Below, in pieces: positions 26,573 through 36,121 of a stretch of DNA of 64,000 bases. The position numbers and the translations under genes were made by a program. How positions within the stretch are numbered: the first letter of the stretch is position 1; the number at the start of each line of letters is the position of its first letter. The notes under the pieces were generated by a model, which was not told where the DNA came from, ran no database searches, and saw only the letters and a program-made list of their open reading frames with translations. Source of the DNA: Candidatus Omnitrophota bacterium (GTDB taxonomy: Bacteria; Hinthialibacterota; Hinthialibacteria; Hinthialibacterales; Hinthialibacteraceae); the NCBI GenBank assembly GCA_003598175.1, contig QZKN01000170.1:22655-86654 (forward strand), in the 5' to 3' direction.

Positions 26573-27259
26573 TCATTCATACAATTCGAATCGACATACG
26601 GCGGTGGGGCCTTGTTCAATACTCACATTGCTGAAACTGGCCGCCTCGATAATCGTTGTATCGTGCGATGTGACGCAAAGTCCGACTAAAACAGTATCTT
26701 TCATATCAATTTCAATGGAAGCCAGCTCTTCAAAACCTCCACTGACCAATCCTCTCAGCATGGAAAAGGTATCCCCTACCCGTTTGAGCTGGATTGTACG
26801 TGTCAGTCTGCTGAGATTCTCATTCGGATTGTGAAAGGTGTCTTCCTCTCCGGCATCGATGGTGGGCCGAACAAAAAAATTGCTTAAGTTGCCTCGGATC
26901 AATGCCGCACAGGCGTATTCTCCATCAACGCGGGTGGGATCGTCCACCGTATTGCGCGCAATAAATCCGGCTTTTTTCCATTCGTCGCCTTCATCCGCGC
27001 CGGTCAACCATTCGACGGTGCACGTCGCCGTGAAATCGCCGGTTATTTCCTTGAAAATCCAGTAAAATCCATCCGGCACATCCCAAATATCGTTTCCACT
27101 GCCTTCGATTTCGTACACGTTATTTGCAAACGTAGCCAATCCCGCGCCGGCGTCATCCCCGACGCTGGCTTGATCCGTAAAAATCCCGATCGGCTGCCCC
27201 ATGCAAACCATGCCGCTCAATGTCACAATCATGATCAATACAAACAATTTTTTCATCAC
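26573..27259 (-). CDS. Secreted DUF1349-like beta-sandwich protein
   Basis: A 228-residue protein with a signal peptide (MMKKLFVLIMIVTLSGMVCMG). The rest resembles the concanavalin-like DUF1349 group: FTATCTVEWLTG, WKKAGFIARNT, the FFVRPTIDAGEEDTFH stretch and a C-terminal VGLCVTSHDTTIIEAASFSNVSI. Such domains occur in carbohydrate-associated secreted proteins. It probably binds a glycan but no catalytic residues are visible. It stands alone between a BolA-like gene and an NYN gene and ends with a short Phe-Glu-Leu tail. Confidence 0.75.
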   Translation of the reverse strand: MMKKLFVLIMIVTLSGMVCMGQPIGIFTDQASVGDDAGAGLATFANNVYEIEGSGNDIWDVPDGFYWIFKEITGDFTATCTVEWLTGADEGDEWKKAGFIARNTVDDPTRVDGEYACAALIRGNLSNFFVRPTIDAGEEDTFHNPNENLSRLTRTIQLKRVGDTFSMLRGLVSGGFEELASIEIDMKDTVLVGLCVTSHDTTIIEAASFSNVSIEQGPTAVCRFELYE

Positions 27260-27424
27260 TTGCCTCCTCTCCTAATGATATTGTTATGAGACTTGTCCAT
27301 CGACTTTTCATTTTCACATGGCAGAATGGTTCAAGTCAAGTTCTCTCCCTATTTTTGCAGGGAAATATTTCTCGTTCACGCCATGGAGGAAACAACAACC
27401 TGGGTATACAAGAAAAATGGACGA

Positions 27425-27919
27425 TTAAATTTTGGCTTTCGCAAGAAACGTAGCGTCCATTGGTACGGAAATATCGCATACTTCGGCAAGAATCACGGTT
27501 TTGCTGAGAAGATACGCATATTCAACCTGTTTGCCCAGTTGCTTTACCATTTCCACCGCCGGCTCCAAATCCGCATCGTTGCTGACCAGAACCGCCACAT
27601 CATAGGCGTTCACAAAAGCAAGCGCGACCATATCGACCGCCAGTTTGACGTCGGTCCCTTTTTCGACGTAGTTATCCCCGCGTTGTTCCAGCCGTCCGAA
27701 CCGTACTTGAAAATAGGGGATGTTCTGCAGATACGAGGAAAAACGATGCTGATCCTGGTCGATGGGAGGAGGAATGTAATAATAAGCGCGAATCAATTTG
27801 CGCTTCTTGCCGGCTAACGTTTCCGCCAGTTTGCCGTAATCAATCTTCAGACGAGGATCATATTCTTTTAGTTGATAATAAAAATTGCTGCCGTCGATAA
27901 AGAGACAAATACGGTCCAT
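27425..27919 (-). CDS. NYN-domain (LabA/DUF88-type) putative ribonuclease
   Basis: A 164-residue PIN-like nuclease. The acidic residues of the NYN site are visible: CLFIDGSNFYYQLKE (Asp and Asn), KGTDVKLAVDMVALAF (Asp) and VLVSNDADLEPAVEMV (Asp pair). Family members are metal-dependent RNases or RNA-processing factors. The start taken is ATG at 27919; a GTG at 27931 adds four residues. It is 24 bases downstream of the glycosyltransferase gene and may share its transcript. Confidence 0.88.
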   Translation of the reverse strand: MDRICLFIDGSNFYYQLKEYDPRLKIDYGKLAETLAGKKRKLIRAYYYIPPPIDQDQHRFSSYLQNIPYFQVRFGRLEQRGDNYVEKGTDVKLAVDMVALAFVNAYDVAVLVSNDADLEPAVEMVKQLGKQVEYAYLLSKTVILAEVCDISVPMDATFLAKAKI

Positions 27920-27943
27920 GATTATTCCCACTGCCTTTTGAAA

Positions 27944-29512
27944 TCATCGATTCGTTTCAAAAAATACATAGGCGACGCTGCCGTCCGGATAAAAAATGGT
28001 TTTTATCGGTTTCACACCGGAGATTTCATTGGGTCCGGCCACAATCAGGTTCTTGCCCGGCGCGAGAAAATACCATTGCGCAATGTTGGCATACCGTTCA
28101 AATTCGCGCGCGCGAAAATCGCGGTAAACGGGCACGTAGGTGTAAAATGGAATGATATATTCAGGAAAATCCACGCTGGAGAAAGGCGAGGGCGGCCGTC
28201 CTGAAAAAGCGGCCAGGTAAATGGGATGCAGACGAACATTGGGCGAGACGACCACGCGGTCGTATTTGTGTTTTTCGGCTTCGGCGTATTCCACCACTTC
28301 ACGAATACCGAATTGAAATGCGGGCGCGGCAAAAATCGGCGACCGGATCGCGTAAATACCACTCACTACGCCCGCGTTGACCAGCAGGGCGACGGCAATT
28401 CCCACTTGCAGCCATTTTCTAATTTTGTAACGATTGATTTTTTTGGTAACAATAAAAATTCCCGACGCACTGACGATTTCGAGCATAGGCATACCGCAAG
28501 CCGAACGCAGCGAATTGGGCATGCTGTACAGATCGTAACGGTCGAACGTCATGGCGGACGGAATGGAAAAAAGCAGGAACCAGCAAAGAAAAATGCCGCT
28601 GATCTTGTCTCGGCGGCGAAGCAGGACAATCAAGCCGACCACGAAAAACGGAAATAAAACCGCCAATCCCACTCCACCCGGCATCGCCTGCAGCGGATTG
28701 GCGTCGCCGGTGAAAAAAAGAAACATCGGCGAGAGATGCTGAAGGTAATGGTACCCAAAAAGCCCCCAACCGTTTTCCAACTGAAAAACGGAGAGAAACA
28801 TCCAACGCGCCTGCATGGCGTGGTAGTGCTGAACCAAAGTCCAACCATAAGGCGTCAAAATCAGAAGGAAAATTCCCATGCCCGTGATTGTATGCCGGCC
28901 ATGCGCGATCAATTCACGCCGATACAGAATGCAAATCGCGACAAGCAGCAGAGGCGTGAAAACTCGCGCGGTCGGATAGGCGTAAAACGTCAAGGCAAAG
29001 CAGATGGCGGCGCCTGTCAATTCGAGTAGACGCGCCTTGCGATTCCAACGCATGAAAAACAAAAAACCGGCGAGTTGCAGCGGGATCAGCGAGATGACTT
29101 CCCAGCCGATGCGGCTATACTGAACGTTCCAAGGCGAAATCGTGACAAGAGCCGCCGCCAGCAATGCCGTTTTTTTATCAAATATTTCCGAAATCAACAG
29201 ATAGGTGAAAAGAATCGCCAGCGTCCCCAACAATGCGGAAGGCAAACGGACGCTATACGCATGAACGCCGAACGGAACGGAAAACAGTCCGACGAAATAG
29301 ATGTATAGCGGCGTGCTGTATTCACCTGACTGCCGAAAAAAGAGCGGCCAGGATTGTCCATGATGATCCTGGCCGGTTCGATACACACTCGCGCCGTCAT
29401 AGGCTTTCAGCAACTCGTCGGAATTCAAGGCAGGCGGAACCGCTTCGAGTCCGACGGTTCGAATCAGGAAGCCAACGAGAAGCAGAAGAACGATGAGCAG
29501 GCGAATGTTCAT
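27944..29512 (-). CDS. GT39/PMT-like membrane glycosyltransferase
   Basis: A 522-residue integral membrane protein with about ten to twelve hydrophobic segments. The N-terminal loop has the acidic motif PPALNSDELLKAYDG and the GEYSTPLYIYFVGLFSVPFG segment, and PSALLGTLAILFTYLL follows. This is the ArnT/PMT_2 (GT-C fold) organisation in which an early aspartate acts with a polyprenyl-phosphate sugar donor. The C-terminal region (about 400-522) is soluble. The donor and acceptor are unknown. The ATG at 29512 is preferred over a TTG at 29518. Confidence 0.82.
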   Translation of the reverse strand: MNIRLLIVLLLLVGFLIRTVGLEAVPPALNSDELLKAYDGASVYRTGQDHHGQSWPLFFRQSGEYSTPLYIYFVGLFSVPFGVHAYSVRLPSALLGTLAILFTYLLISEIFDKKTALLAAALVTISPWNVQYSRIGWEVISLIPLQLAGFLFFMRWNRKARLLELTGAAICFALTFYAYPTARVFTPLLLVAICILYRRELIAHGRHTITGMGIFLLILTPYGWTLVQHYHAMQARWMFLSVFQLENGWGLFGYHYLQHLSPMFLFFTGDANPLQAMPGGVGLAVLFPFFVVGLIVLLRRRDKISGIFLCWFLLFSIPSAMTFDRYDLYSMPNSLRSACGMPMLEIVSASGIFIVTKKINRYKIRKWLQVGIAVALLVNAGVVSGIYAIRSPIFAAPAFQFGIREVVEYAEAEKHKYDRVVVSPNVRLHPIYLAAFSGRPPSPFSSVDFPEYIIPFYTYVPVYRDFRAREFERYANIAQWYFLAPGKNLIVAGPNEISGVKPIKTIFYPDGSVAYVFFETNR

Positions 29513-29533
29513 TCGCAAAAGGAATTCATATCG

Positions 29534-30505
29534 TTATCGAATCGGCCAGTCCGCCACGTCGGTGGTTTTCGGACCGAGAATCAAACCGGTCAGCTCGGCG
29601 CTGCTGTTCCAATTGCCGGCTCGGTTGGTGGTATTGACCTGATGTTGCCGATCGGGCGGCGTGCCGAAGGCGTCCGCGTCGTTCTGCTGCGGGCTGATGC
29701 CGATGACCTGATTCGCCTCCAGATCATGAACGACCTGAATCGGATCTTCGAAAAAGGCTTTGAATCCGTTGGCGATATGGGCGGCGTCGTTGACGTCCAA
29801 TCCCACCACGCTGTTGGAGAATTGTTCGTCGAAGACAACCAGTTTGATTTCCCACGTCCACTCGACCGGCGCTTCCAGCCACTCGCTCGCATTCGCATCG
29901 GTCACGCGAATCATGGCGGCGGATTCGACGTACGCGTCATCCAGATCAAACGGAAACGCGGGAGGCGTCAGGCCGCCATCGATGGCTTCCAGCACCGGCG
30001 CGGAAATGAACTGCGCGCTGACGGGGACATCCGCCAATCCGATGGGCGCGTCGTCGATGGTGTTGGGAAGATCAAAGGTGTACTGCGTATGAAATTCCGA
30101 ATCTTCGCCGTGGCTCGCGTTGCCGGTATTCAATCCGTTAATGATCAACTCCATACGCTCGTTGCGCCACCCGTCGCCGCTGACGGAGGAACCGCGTCCG
30201 GCGGTGTTGATGAAGACGTCGTCGATAACGGTAAAGGCGAAATAGAGCGCGTTGGTCTCATCGTCCCACGCCACTTTCATCGTGACATCCAGATCGCCGG
30301 CGGCGGTGGGCGCCGGATCGTCTCCGCTGCCGTTGACTTTCACTTCCGGCACGTCGGCCCACGCCGCGTCGGAGAGATCGCCATCGATGACCGGCAGAAT
30401 ACTCAGTTCGGGCGCGATCAACGTATTGACGTTCACACTCGTGTCCTGTCCATATGCGATCGTCAGTAACATCGAAAAAATTAAAATTACAAATTGTGAT
30501 TTCAT
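29534..30505 (-). CDS. Secreted CBM9-like carbohydrate-binding protein
   Basis: A 323-residue secreted protein. The ATG at 30505 has an AAGGA site seven bases upstream and opens a signal peptide (MKSQFVILIFSMLLTIAYGQ). The mature part begins with the typical CBM9 strand pair LPVIDGDLSDAAWADVPEV, followed by TMKVAWDDETNALYFAFTVIDD and WRNERMELIINGLN, the usual order of this sugar-binding beta-sandwich. No enzyme domain is attached. The glycosyltransferase gene follows on the same strand after 21 bases. Confidence 0.82.
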   Translation of the reverse strand: MKSQFVILIFSMLLTIAYGQDTSVNVNTLIAPELSILPVIDGDLSDAAWADVPEVKVNGSGDDPAPTAAGDLDVTMKVAWDDETNALYFAFTVIDDVFINTAGRGSSVSGDGWRNERMELIINGLNTGNASHGEDSEFHTQYTFDLPNTIDDAPIGLADVPVSAQFISAPVLEAIDGGLTPPAFPFDLDDAYVESAAMIRVTDANASEWLEAPVEWTWEIKLVVFDEQFSNSVVGLDVNDAAHIANGFKAFFEDPIQVVHDLEANQVIGISPQQNDADAFGTPPDRQHQVNTTNRAGNWNSSAELTGLILGPKTTDVADWPIR

Positions 30506-30598
30506 CTTTATTCCTTTCAAAAACAGTATAAGGATTCGATGCTCCTCATTCAAATCATTATGCTTCCGGTCAAATGGCTGTGTCAAGTTAATGATGAG

Positions 30599-30850
30599 TT
30601 ACCCGTCACAAATTCTAGAGAATTTAAATTTACAGAAATAATACGAACCGCGGAGCTCCGACTGGTGCGTCAACCACGGATCCTCTGACTTTTCTCGAAA
30701 TTGTTGCGTTTTTTCCCACCATTGCAATAATACTCCGCTGGAATTCACTTCGTCGGCAAGATTGATCCCTAGCGATTGTCGATCAACCGAATCCCACGAT
30801 AAAATGCTGGTACACAACAGAGGCAGTTCCTTGCCGGGCAGCGGTCTCAT
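30599..30850 (-). CDS. Doubtful short ORF, possible gene fragment
   Basis: An 83-residue frame starting ATG at 30850 with the GAGG of a ribosome site directly against the start. The middle (PGKELPLLCTSILSWDSVD and SLGINLADEV) has the spacing of the end of a PilZ-like barrel, but there is no N-terminal part and no RxxxR motif. It could be the remnant of a larger gene or non-coding. A palindromic AAATTCT-AG-AGAATTT sequence overlaps its 3' end. Confidence 0.25.
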   Translation of the reverse strand: MRPLPGKELPLLCTSILSWDSVDRQSLGINLADEVNSSGVLLQWWEKTQQFREKSEDPWLTHQSELRGSYYFCKFKFSRICDG

Positions 30851-30984
30851 CCTCTATAATTTCCAGATCCACAGTTCAACCGCCATTTCGGATTGGGCTT
30901 TGTTCTGAGAAAAGGAATTACAAAATCGAACACCATAAGTCCAATCCCATCCTCATCCGCAAATACGGCGCGCCGGGAGCGCTC

Positions 30985-31755
30985 GTGTTTCTCCTGCACG
31001 GAGGTCCAGGCGCGCCCGGTTATCTCTCCCCCGTCGCGCAGGAACTGGCAAAAAACTTTCACGTCATCGAACCGTTGCAACGCGGCAGCGGTCATGAAAC
31101 GCTAACCGTTGCCCGCCATATCGCGGATTTGCATGAAATCGTGAAAGCGCATGGCCAAAATCAACGACCAGCGCTCGTCGGCCATTCGTGGGGCGCGATG
31201 CTCGCCCTCGCTTACGCCGCCGCACATCCAACCATCGCCTCTTCCCTTGTCCTGATCGGCTGCGGCTCTTTCGAACCGAACGCTCGCAAGGAAATGAACG
31301 CCATCCTCGAACAACGCACGAGCAACGAACTACGCCTGCGCATCGAGCAACTCGCCCAAGAGGTTCCCGACGCCGACAAACGGCTCCACATGTTAGGCAA
31401 ATTGCTTTTGCCCATCTATTCCCATCAACTCGACCAAAGCGAAACGGAAGAAATGGATTGTGACGCGCAAGCGCATGAAGAAACCTGGGCGGACATGCTG
31501 CGATTGCAGCGGGAAGGCGTCTACCCTGCCGCCTTTACCACGATTTCTTCGCCGATAATCATGCTGCATGGGAAAGTCGATCCGCATCCCGGCCGCATGA
31601 TCCATACAAGCTTGAGACCTTTTCTACCCCAATTGGAATACCGCGAATGGGAACATTGCGGCCATTATCCCTGGCTCGAAACAGCCGTCCACGACGAATT
31701 TTATACCACCCTACGCGGCTGGCTGCTCCAACAATTTCAAAGATATTCCTTGTAA
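30985..31755 (+). CDS. Alpha/beta-hydrolase
   Basis: A 256-residue alpha/beta-fold hydrolase. It has the oxyanion loop LLHGGPGAPGY, the nucleophile elbow VGHSWGAMLAL (Gly-His-Ser-Trp-Gly), an acidic residue in MLHGKVDPHPG and the C-terminal histidine in EHCGHYPWLE. HGGPG and GHSWG fit proline iminopeptidase-like members; the substrate is unknown. The GTG at 30985 cuts off the first strand: family-like residues (NPILIRKYGAPGAL) are encoded upstream in frame with no ATG, GTG or TTG. An ATC at 30925 has an AAAAGGA site eight bases upstream and may be the real start. Confidence 0.8.
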   Translation: MFLLHGGPGAPGYLSPVAQELAKNFHVIEPLQRGSGHETLTVARHIADLHEIVKAHGQNQRPALVGHSWGAMLALAYAAAHPTIASSLVLIGCGSFEPNARKEMNAILEQRTSNELRLRIEQLAQEVPDADKRLHMLGKLLLPIYSHQLDQSETEEMDCDAQAHEETWADMLRLQREGVYPAAFTTISSPIIMLHGKVDPHPGRMIHTSLRPFLPQLEYREWEHCGHYPWLETAVHDEFYTTLRGWLLQQFQRYSL

Positions 31756-31768
31756 TGTAAACCGATTC

Positions 31769-31826
31769 TTTTTGCGCAACTTTTGCGCACAGACACAAAA
31801 CCATTCGAGAAAAAACTGCGCAAAAA
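31769..31826. repeat. Direct and inverted TTTTGCGCA repeats
   Basis: TTTTTGCGCA (31769-31778) is followed in tandem by TTTTGCGCA (31781-31789), and TGCGCAAAAA lies inverted at 31817-31826. They sit between the hydrolase stop and the GH127 gene. They could be sites for a dimeric regulator or a long-loop hairpin at the end of the hydrolase transcript. Confidence 0.4.
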
Positions 31827-31947
31827 CAACCATTCCCAGCCTTTCCTACCCATTTCTAATTGGTGTATTTTTTGCTAAACCCTATGAAGTACCTAATGGT
31901 TTCCATCGATTCAAATTGGACATCTCTGTTTGATGCAACCAAGACTT

Positions 31948-33873
31948 ATGCCGTCATACATCAGTTCGAATTTAGCATCACTCATTCGTTTTACCGTTCA
32001 TGCAGGTTGGTATGTCTTCTTATGTTTCATCATGGTAGACAATGCTTGGGCGTCATGCGCCGAATCGCAAATCGCGGCGTCCTTCACCGCCCTCGACTTG
32101 CAGGATATCAAAGTCGGCGGCGAAATCGGACGGCGCATCGGCATCACCGCCGAAAACAACCTGCTCAAATTAAATGTAAATGACGATTTTCTCCAACCGT
32201 TTCAAGAACGACGATTCGAGGAATGCTTCATCGGCCTCGGTAATTTGATCGACAGCCTTGTCCGTTTTGCCGTCGTGACCAACGATGACCGTATTGCATC
32301 GCTGAAAGATTTTGTAATCGCGGAAATCCTCAAAGCACAGGAAGAAGACGGTTACATCGGAACCTTCATCGCCAAACGGCGCTTTGCCGCGCTTTGGGAT
32401 ATCGCAGAAATGGCGTATATCATCCTCGGATTGACCAGCGATTACCATTATTTTCACCGCCAATCCTCGTTGGACGCCGCTGTCAAACTGGCGGATTACA
32501 TCATTGAGCAATGGCCCGCCAATCTTGAACGCCTCAACCTGCTTAATCCGTTTACCCTGGATATGGCCACGGTCGGACTCGAAGAATCATTACTACAATT
32601 ATACGTAAACACGAGAGAAAAACGTCATTGGGACTTCTGCACAAATGTCTTACGACTGCCGGAATGGAATGCGGACATTGTTGTAGGGCGATATTCGCCG
32701 GTGGAAGGCCATGCTTACACCTATCTGCACAAATGCCTCGCCCAGTTGCGTCTCCATCGCCGGCAACCGGATCCCTCGCTCTTGCAGCCGACAAAAAAAC
32801 TCATACATTTCCTCACCGAACAAGATGGCCTCGTCATCACCGGCGCCAGCGGACAACACGAATGCTGGCATAACAATCAGGACGGAACCAGTTGTTTGGG
32901 GGAAACCTGCGCCACCGCCTATTTGATCCGACTTCTCGACGAATTAATCCGCACCGAAGGCGATTTCCGCTATGGCGATATCATGGAGCGCGCCATCTAC
33001 AACAGCTTGTTTGCGGCGCAATCGCCCGACGGACGCCGCGTGCGGTATTACACGCCCTTCGAAGGCCCCCGCGAATATTACAAATATGACGATTATTGTT
33101 GTCCCGGCAATTACCGCCGCATTATCGCCGATCTGCCGCTTATGATCTATTACCCAACGGAAGAAGGCGCGGCGATCAATTTATTCACCGAATCGGAATG
33201 CGAGATGGAACTGAGCGACGATCTGCTGCTGCAGATACGGCAAACCACGCACTATCCGCATTCCGGCAATGTAACCATCCTTGTGAATCCCTCCAAACCC
33301 GCCGTATTTTCCCTCGCATTGCGAATTCCTCGCTGGTGTGAGAGCGCGATCGTCACGGTCAATGACGAGACGCAGGCCGACAGCTATCCCGGCGGCTCCT
33401 CGTGCACTCTTATGCGCCAATGGCGGGAGGGCGACCGAATCGAATTGCAAATGCCTATGCACTGGCGTTTGATCAAAGGCAGAAAAGCGCAGGCGGGAAA
33501 AGTGGCCGTCATGCGCGGTCCGCTCCTTTATGGCCTAAATCCCGCATACAACAAAAATATGAACGCAATCGACCTGCGCGCCATCACAATCGATCCCGCT
33601 TCGATTCGCGGCCCCATGATCGATGAAAACAACGGAATCGACGGTTTGACGTGTATGGTGCGAGGATGGGAAAAAATCGGGAACACCACCGGCGAATACC
33701 CCGACCGGCTTTTCTTTCTAACCGAGTTCACCGATCCGGGATGCGAAATAATTTACTTCAACGTCCATCGCATGGAAGCGGAAGGCGTGGACGACGAATT
33801 GATTCCATCTCTCAACCAACATACGACGGCAAATCACACTGCAAACCTACGATTTCACGCCGCCGCGCCTTAA
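31948..33873 (+). CDS. Secreted GH127 beta-L-arabinofuranosidase-like enzyme
   Basis: About 641 residues of the GH127/DUF1680 type, an (alpha/alpha)6 barrel followed by beta-sandwich domains. The zinc-site residues known from the Bifidobacterium enzyme are matched by the Glu and Cys of CLGETCATAYLIRL and the double Cys of DDYCCPGNYRRIIADLP. The N-terminus has a hydrophobic stretch (HAGWYVFLCFIMVDNAWA) that fits a signal peptide, so it is exported. Possible starts are ATG 31933, 31948 and 32032; none has a convincing ribosome site. A GH16 gene follows on the same strand, suggesting joint polysaccharide breakdown. Confidence 0.85.
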   Translation: MPSYISSNLASLIRFTVHAGWYVFLCFIMVDNAWASCAESQIAASFTALDLQDIKVGGEIGRRIGITAENNLLKLNVNDDFLQPFQERRFEECFIGLGNLIDSLVRFAVVTNDDRIASLKDFVIAEILKAQEEDGYIGTFIAKRRFAALWDIAEMAYIILGLTSDYHYFHRQSSLDAAVKLADYIIEQWPANLERLNLLNPFTLDMATVGLEESLLQLYVNTREKRHWDFCTNVLRLPEWNADIVVGRYSPVEGHAYTYLHKCLAQLRLHRRQPDPSLLQPTKKLIHFLTEQDGLVITGASGQHECWHNNQDGTSCLGETCATAYLIRLLDELIRTEGDFRYGDIMERAIYNSLFAAQSPDGRRVRYYTPFEGPREYYKYDDYCCPGNYRRIIADLPLMIYYPTEEGAAINLFTESECEMELSDDLLLQIRQTTHYPHSGNVTILVNPSKPAVFSLALRIPRWCESAIVTVNDETQADSYPGGSSCTLMRQWREGDRIELQMPMHWRLIKGRKAQAGKVAVMRGPLLYGLNPAYNKNMNAIDLRAITIDPASIRGPMIDENNGIDGLTCMVRGWEKIGNTTGEYPDRLFFLTEFTDPGCEIIYFNVHRMEAEGVDDELIPSLNQHTTANHTANLRFHAAAP

Positions 33874-33912
33874 AATTTCCCCAAGACCAACTTCCCCAAA
33901 AGGAAAATCGAG

Positions 33913-34785
33913 ATGATCCGACGACTCCAAATCCTCATACCATGTTTATTCGTTACTATCACCCAAACAACCGCTTCCGAAATCAACGAAACCGCCGGCA
34001 AACAACCACCAATCCCCGCCGGCAACTATCAATTAATATGGGCCGACGAATTCGACCGGGACGGCAAACCCGATCCGGCCAATTGGACGTATGAACGTGG
34101 TTTCGTTCGCAACGAAGAGCTACAGTGGTACCAGCCGGACAACGCGCGATGCGAAAACGGATTATTGATCATCGAAGCGCGCCGTGAACGCATTCCCAAT
34201 CCACAATACGATCCCGCCGGAAATTGGAAAAGAAACCGGCAATATGCGGAATACTCATCCGCCTGCCTGACCACCAACGCCTTGCACAAATGGACCTACG
34301 GCCGTTTCGAAATGCGGGGAAGAATCGACACACGCCCCGGCCTGTGGCCCGCATTCTGGACCCTGGGAACTGCGCGCGGCTGGCCGGGCTGCGGTGAAAT
34401 CGACATCATGGAATATTATCGCGGCATCCTGCTGGCCAACGCCTGCTGGGCGGGCCGCGCGCGTTGGAGCGTGGTTTGGGATGATGCCAGAATTCCACTC
34501 GCTCGCTTCAACGATCCCGAGTGGTCCTCCAAATTCCATATCTGGCGTATGGATTGGGATGAACACAACATTGAACTCTATGTCGACAATGAATTGCTCA
34601 ATACAATCGAATTGAATAAAACGATCAACGGCAGCGAGGATAAAGCGAATCCCTTCCACGAACCGCATTATATCCTTCTGAATCTGGCCATTGGCGGTAC
34701 AAACGGAGGAAATCCCGCCGAAACCGAATTCCCCGCCCGTTTCGAGGTCGATTATGTGCGCGTCTATCAAAAAATACGCAAATAA
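33913..34785 (+). CDS. Secreted GH16-family glycoside hydrolase
   Basis: A 290-residue beta-jelly-roll endo-glycanase. The GH16 active-site signature is GCGEIDIMEYY (nucleophile Glu, Asp, acid/base Glu), preceded by KWTYGRFEMRGRIDTRPGLWPAFW and followed by FHIWRMDWDEHNIELYVD and YILLNLAIGG. The signal peptide is residues 1-21 (RRLQILIPCLFVTITQTTAS). An AAAGGA site precedes the ATG. Laminarin, agar-type galactans or mixed-linkage glucans are all possible substrates. It comes 39 bases after the GH127 gene. Confidence 0.92.
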   Translation: MIRRLQILIPCLFVTITQTTASEINETAGKQPPIPAGNYQLIWADEFDRDGKPDPANWTYERGFVRNEELQWYQPDNARCENGLLIIEARRERIPNPQYDPAGNWKRNRQYAEYSSACLTTNALHKWTYGRFEMRGRIDTRPGLWPAFWTLGTARGWPGCGEIDIMEYYRGILLANACWAGRARWSVVWDDARIPLARFNDPEWSSKFHIWRMDWDEHNIELYVDNELLNTIELNKTINGSEDKANPFHEPHYILLNLAIGGTNGGNPAETEFPARFEVDYVRVYQKIRK

Positions 34786-34787
34786 AG

Positions 34788-36074
34788 TCACACCTCTTCC
34801 GGCAACACAAACGGTTTACGGTACGTGCGTGTTAATAACGCATTCACTTTTTCATCTCCGATTAACACCATTTGCTTCGGATCGAACGTGACTTCTTGCT
34901 TCAAGCGATAGGAAATGTTGGCCAACAGCGGGAGGCAGGTGGATAGGAAAATTTCTTCAATTTCCGCATGCAACGTTTCCGGTTTGCCGGTTCGTATGCC
35001 GTTGATGAAATTTTGAAAATGCATGGCGTCATTTCCTCTCCCCTCGATGATTTCCGGCTCCTTGTTACGGCCCTGATAAATTCGCGCGTTGCGGTTGTCG
35101 ATTACCATATAGCCCTTGGATCCATAAAAAAGAACGCCGGAGGATTCGATATCGCCTTCGCTGTTGGTGGGCAATCCCCGGGTTTCCGCCTTCAGTATAG
35201 TACCGTCATCATACTCGAAACTTGCATGTTGCACGTTCGGCGTTTCACCCTGATCCTGATAGCCGAATCGGCCGCCGCCTGATTGGATTTTTACCGGTAG
35301 TTTTTTGTTGAGCCCCCAGCGGCAGACGTCGATCTGATGAATTCCGTTATTGGCCATTTCCCCATTCCCGAAATGCCAGAACCAATGCCAGTTGTAATGC
35401 ACGAGGTTTTCATGGTATCCCACATCCGGCCCTGGCCCTTTCCACAAATCCCAATGCAGCCAGGGAGGCGGCTCTTGCACCGGTTTGAATCCCAACGACT
35501 CGCGCGGCACGAGGACGAGCGCCTTGGCCATGTACACATCCCCGATGACGCCATTATGCAGTTTTTCGATTGCGTTGCGATATAGATTGTGGGATCGCCG
35601 TTGCGGACCTCCTTGCGAGATCCGATTATATTTACGTACGGCTTCCACCATCTTTTGCCCTTCCCGAATGGCATAACAAACCGGTTTTTCCACATAAGTG
35701 TGTTTCCCGTTTTGGGATGCCCAAATCGCAGCCAATGCGTGCCAGTGGTTAGGAGTGGAAATCAGGACCGCGTCGATCTCTTGATCTTCCATAATTTCTC
35801 GCATATCCGGTGTGAGTTTGGCTTTTTCTCCCGTAATTTCCTCTAACTTCCCATTCCATTCCGTCATGCGACGTTCGTCCGGATCGCACAACGTGACTAC
35901 CTTTACCTCCGGATTCTTCGCGGCTACCGGTAAGAGTTGTCCGCCCCGCCACCCCATTCCGATCATGGCCAGTCGCACCCGTTCGTTGGCGCCCGCCCAA
36001 CTTTTGGAGTTGCCTATCAGTGCGGCGCCGGCCAGAATCGAGGACGAATTTGAAAGAAAATTTCTTCGTTTCAT
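34788..36074 (-). CDS. Tat-exported Gfo/Idh/MocA-family oxidoreductase
   Basis: A 428-residue NAD(P)-dependent oxidoreductase-fold protein. The ATG at 36074 has an AAAGGAG site; the N-terminus is a twin-arginine-type signal (KRRNFLSNSSSILAGAAL). The Rossmann segment is RLAMIGMGWRGGQLL, the EKP motif is YVEKPVCYAI and the C-terminal domain contains HENLVHYNWHWFWHFGNGE and NNGIHQIDVCRWGL. Tat-borne Gfo/Idh proteins act on glycosides or sugar derivatives in the periplasm with tightly bound cofactor. Substrate unknown. It lies 47 bases downstream of purA and converges with the GH16 gene, whose stop is two bases away. Confidence 0.9.
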   Translation of the reverse strand: MKRRNFLSNSSSILAGAALIGNSKSWAGANERVRLAMIGMGWRGGQLLPVAAKNPEVKVVTLCDPDERRMTEWNGKLEEITGEKAKLTPDMREIMEDQEIDAVLISTPNHWHALAAIWASQNGKHTYVEKPVCYAIREGQKMVEAVRKYNRISQGGPQRRSHNLYRNAIEKLHNGVIGDVYMAKALVLVPRESLGFKPVQEPPPWLHWDLWKGPGPDVGYHENLVHYNWHWFWHFGNGEMANNGIHQIDVCRWGLNKKLPVKIQSGGGRFGYQDQGETPNVQHASFEYDDGTILKAETRGLPTNSEGDIESSGVLFYGSKGYMVIDNRNARIYQGRNKEPEIIEGRGNDAMHFQNFINGIRTGKPETLHAEIEEIFLSTCLPLLANISYRLKQEVTFDPKQMVLIGDEKVNALLTRTYRKPFVLPEEV

Positions 36075-36121
36075 AATGGGACTCCTTTGGGTGAATTCTG
36101 TTTTATTATAATCCGGAATGA

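Noticed and set aside
29354..30469. Open frame of 371 residues on the plus strand
   Set aside because: Antisense to the CBM9-like gene, which has a signal peptide, a good start and a recognised domain.
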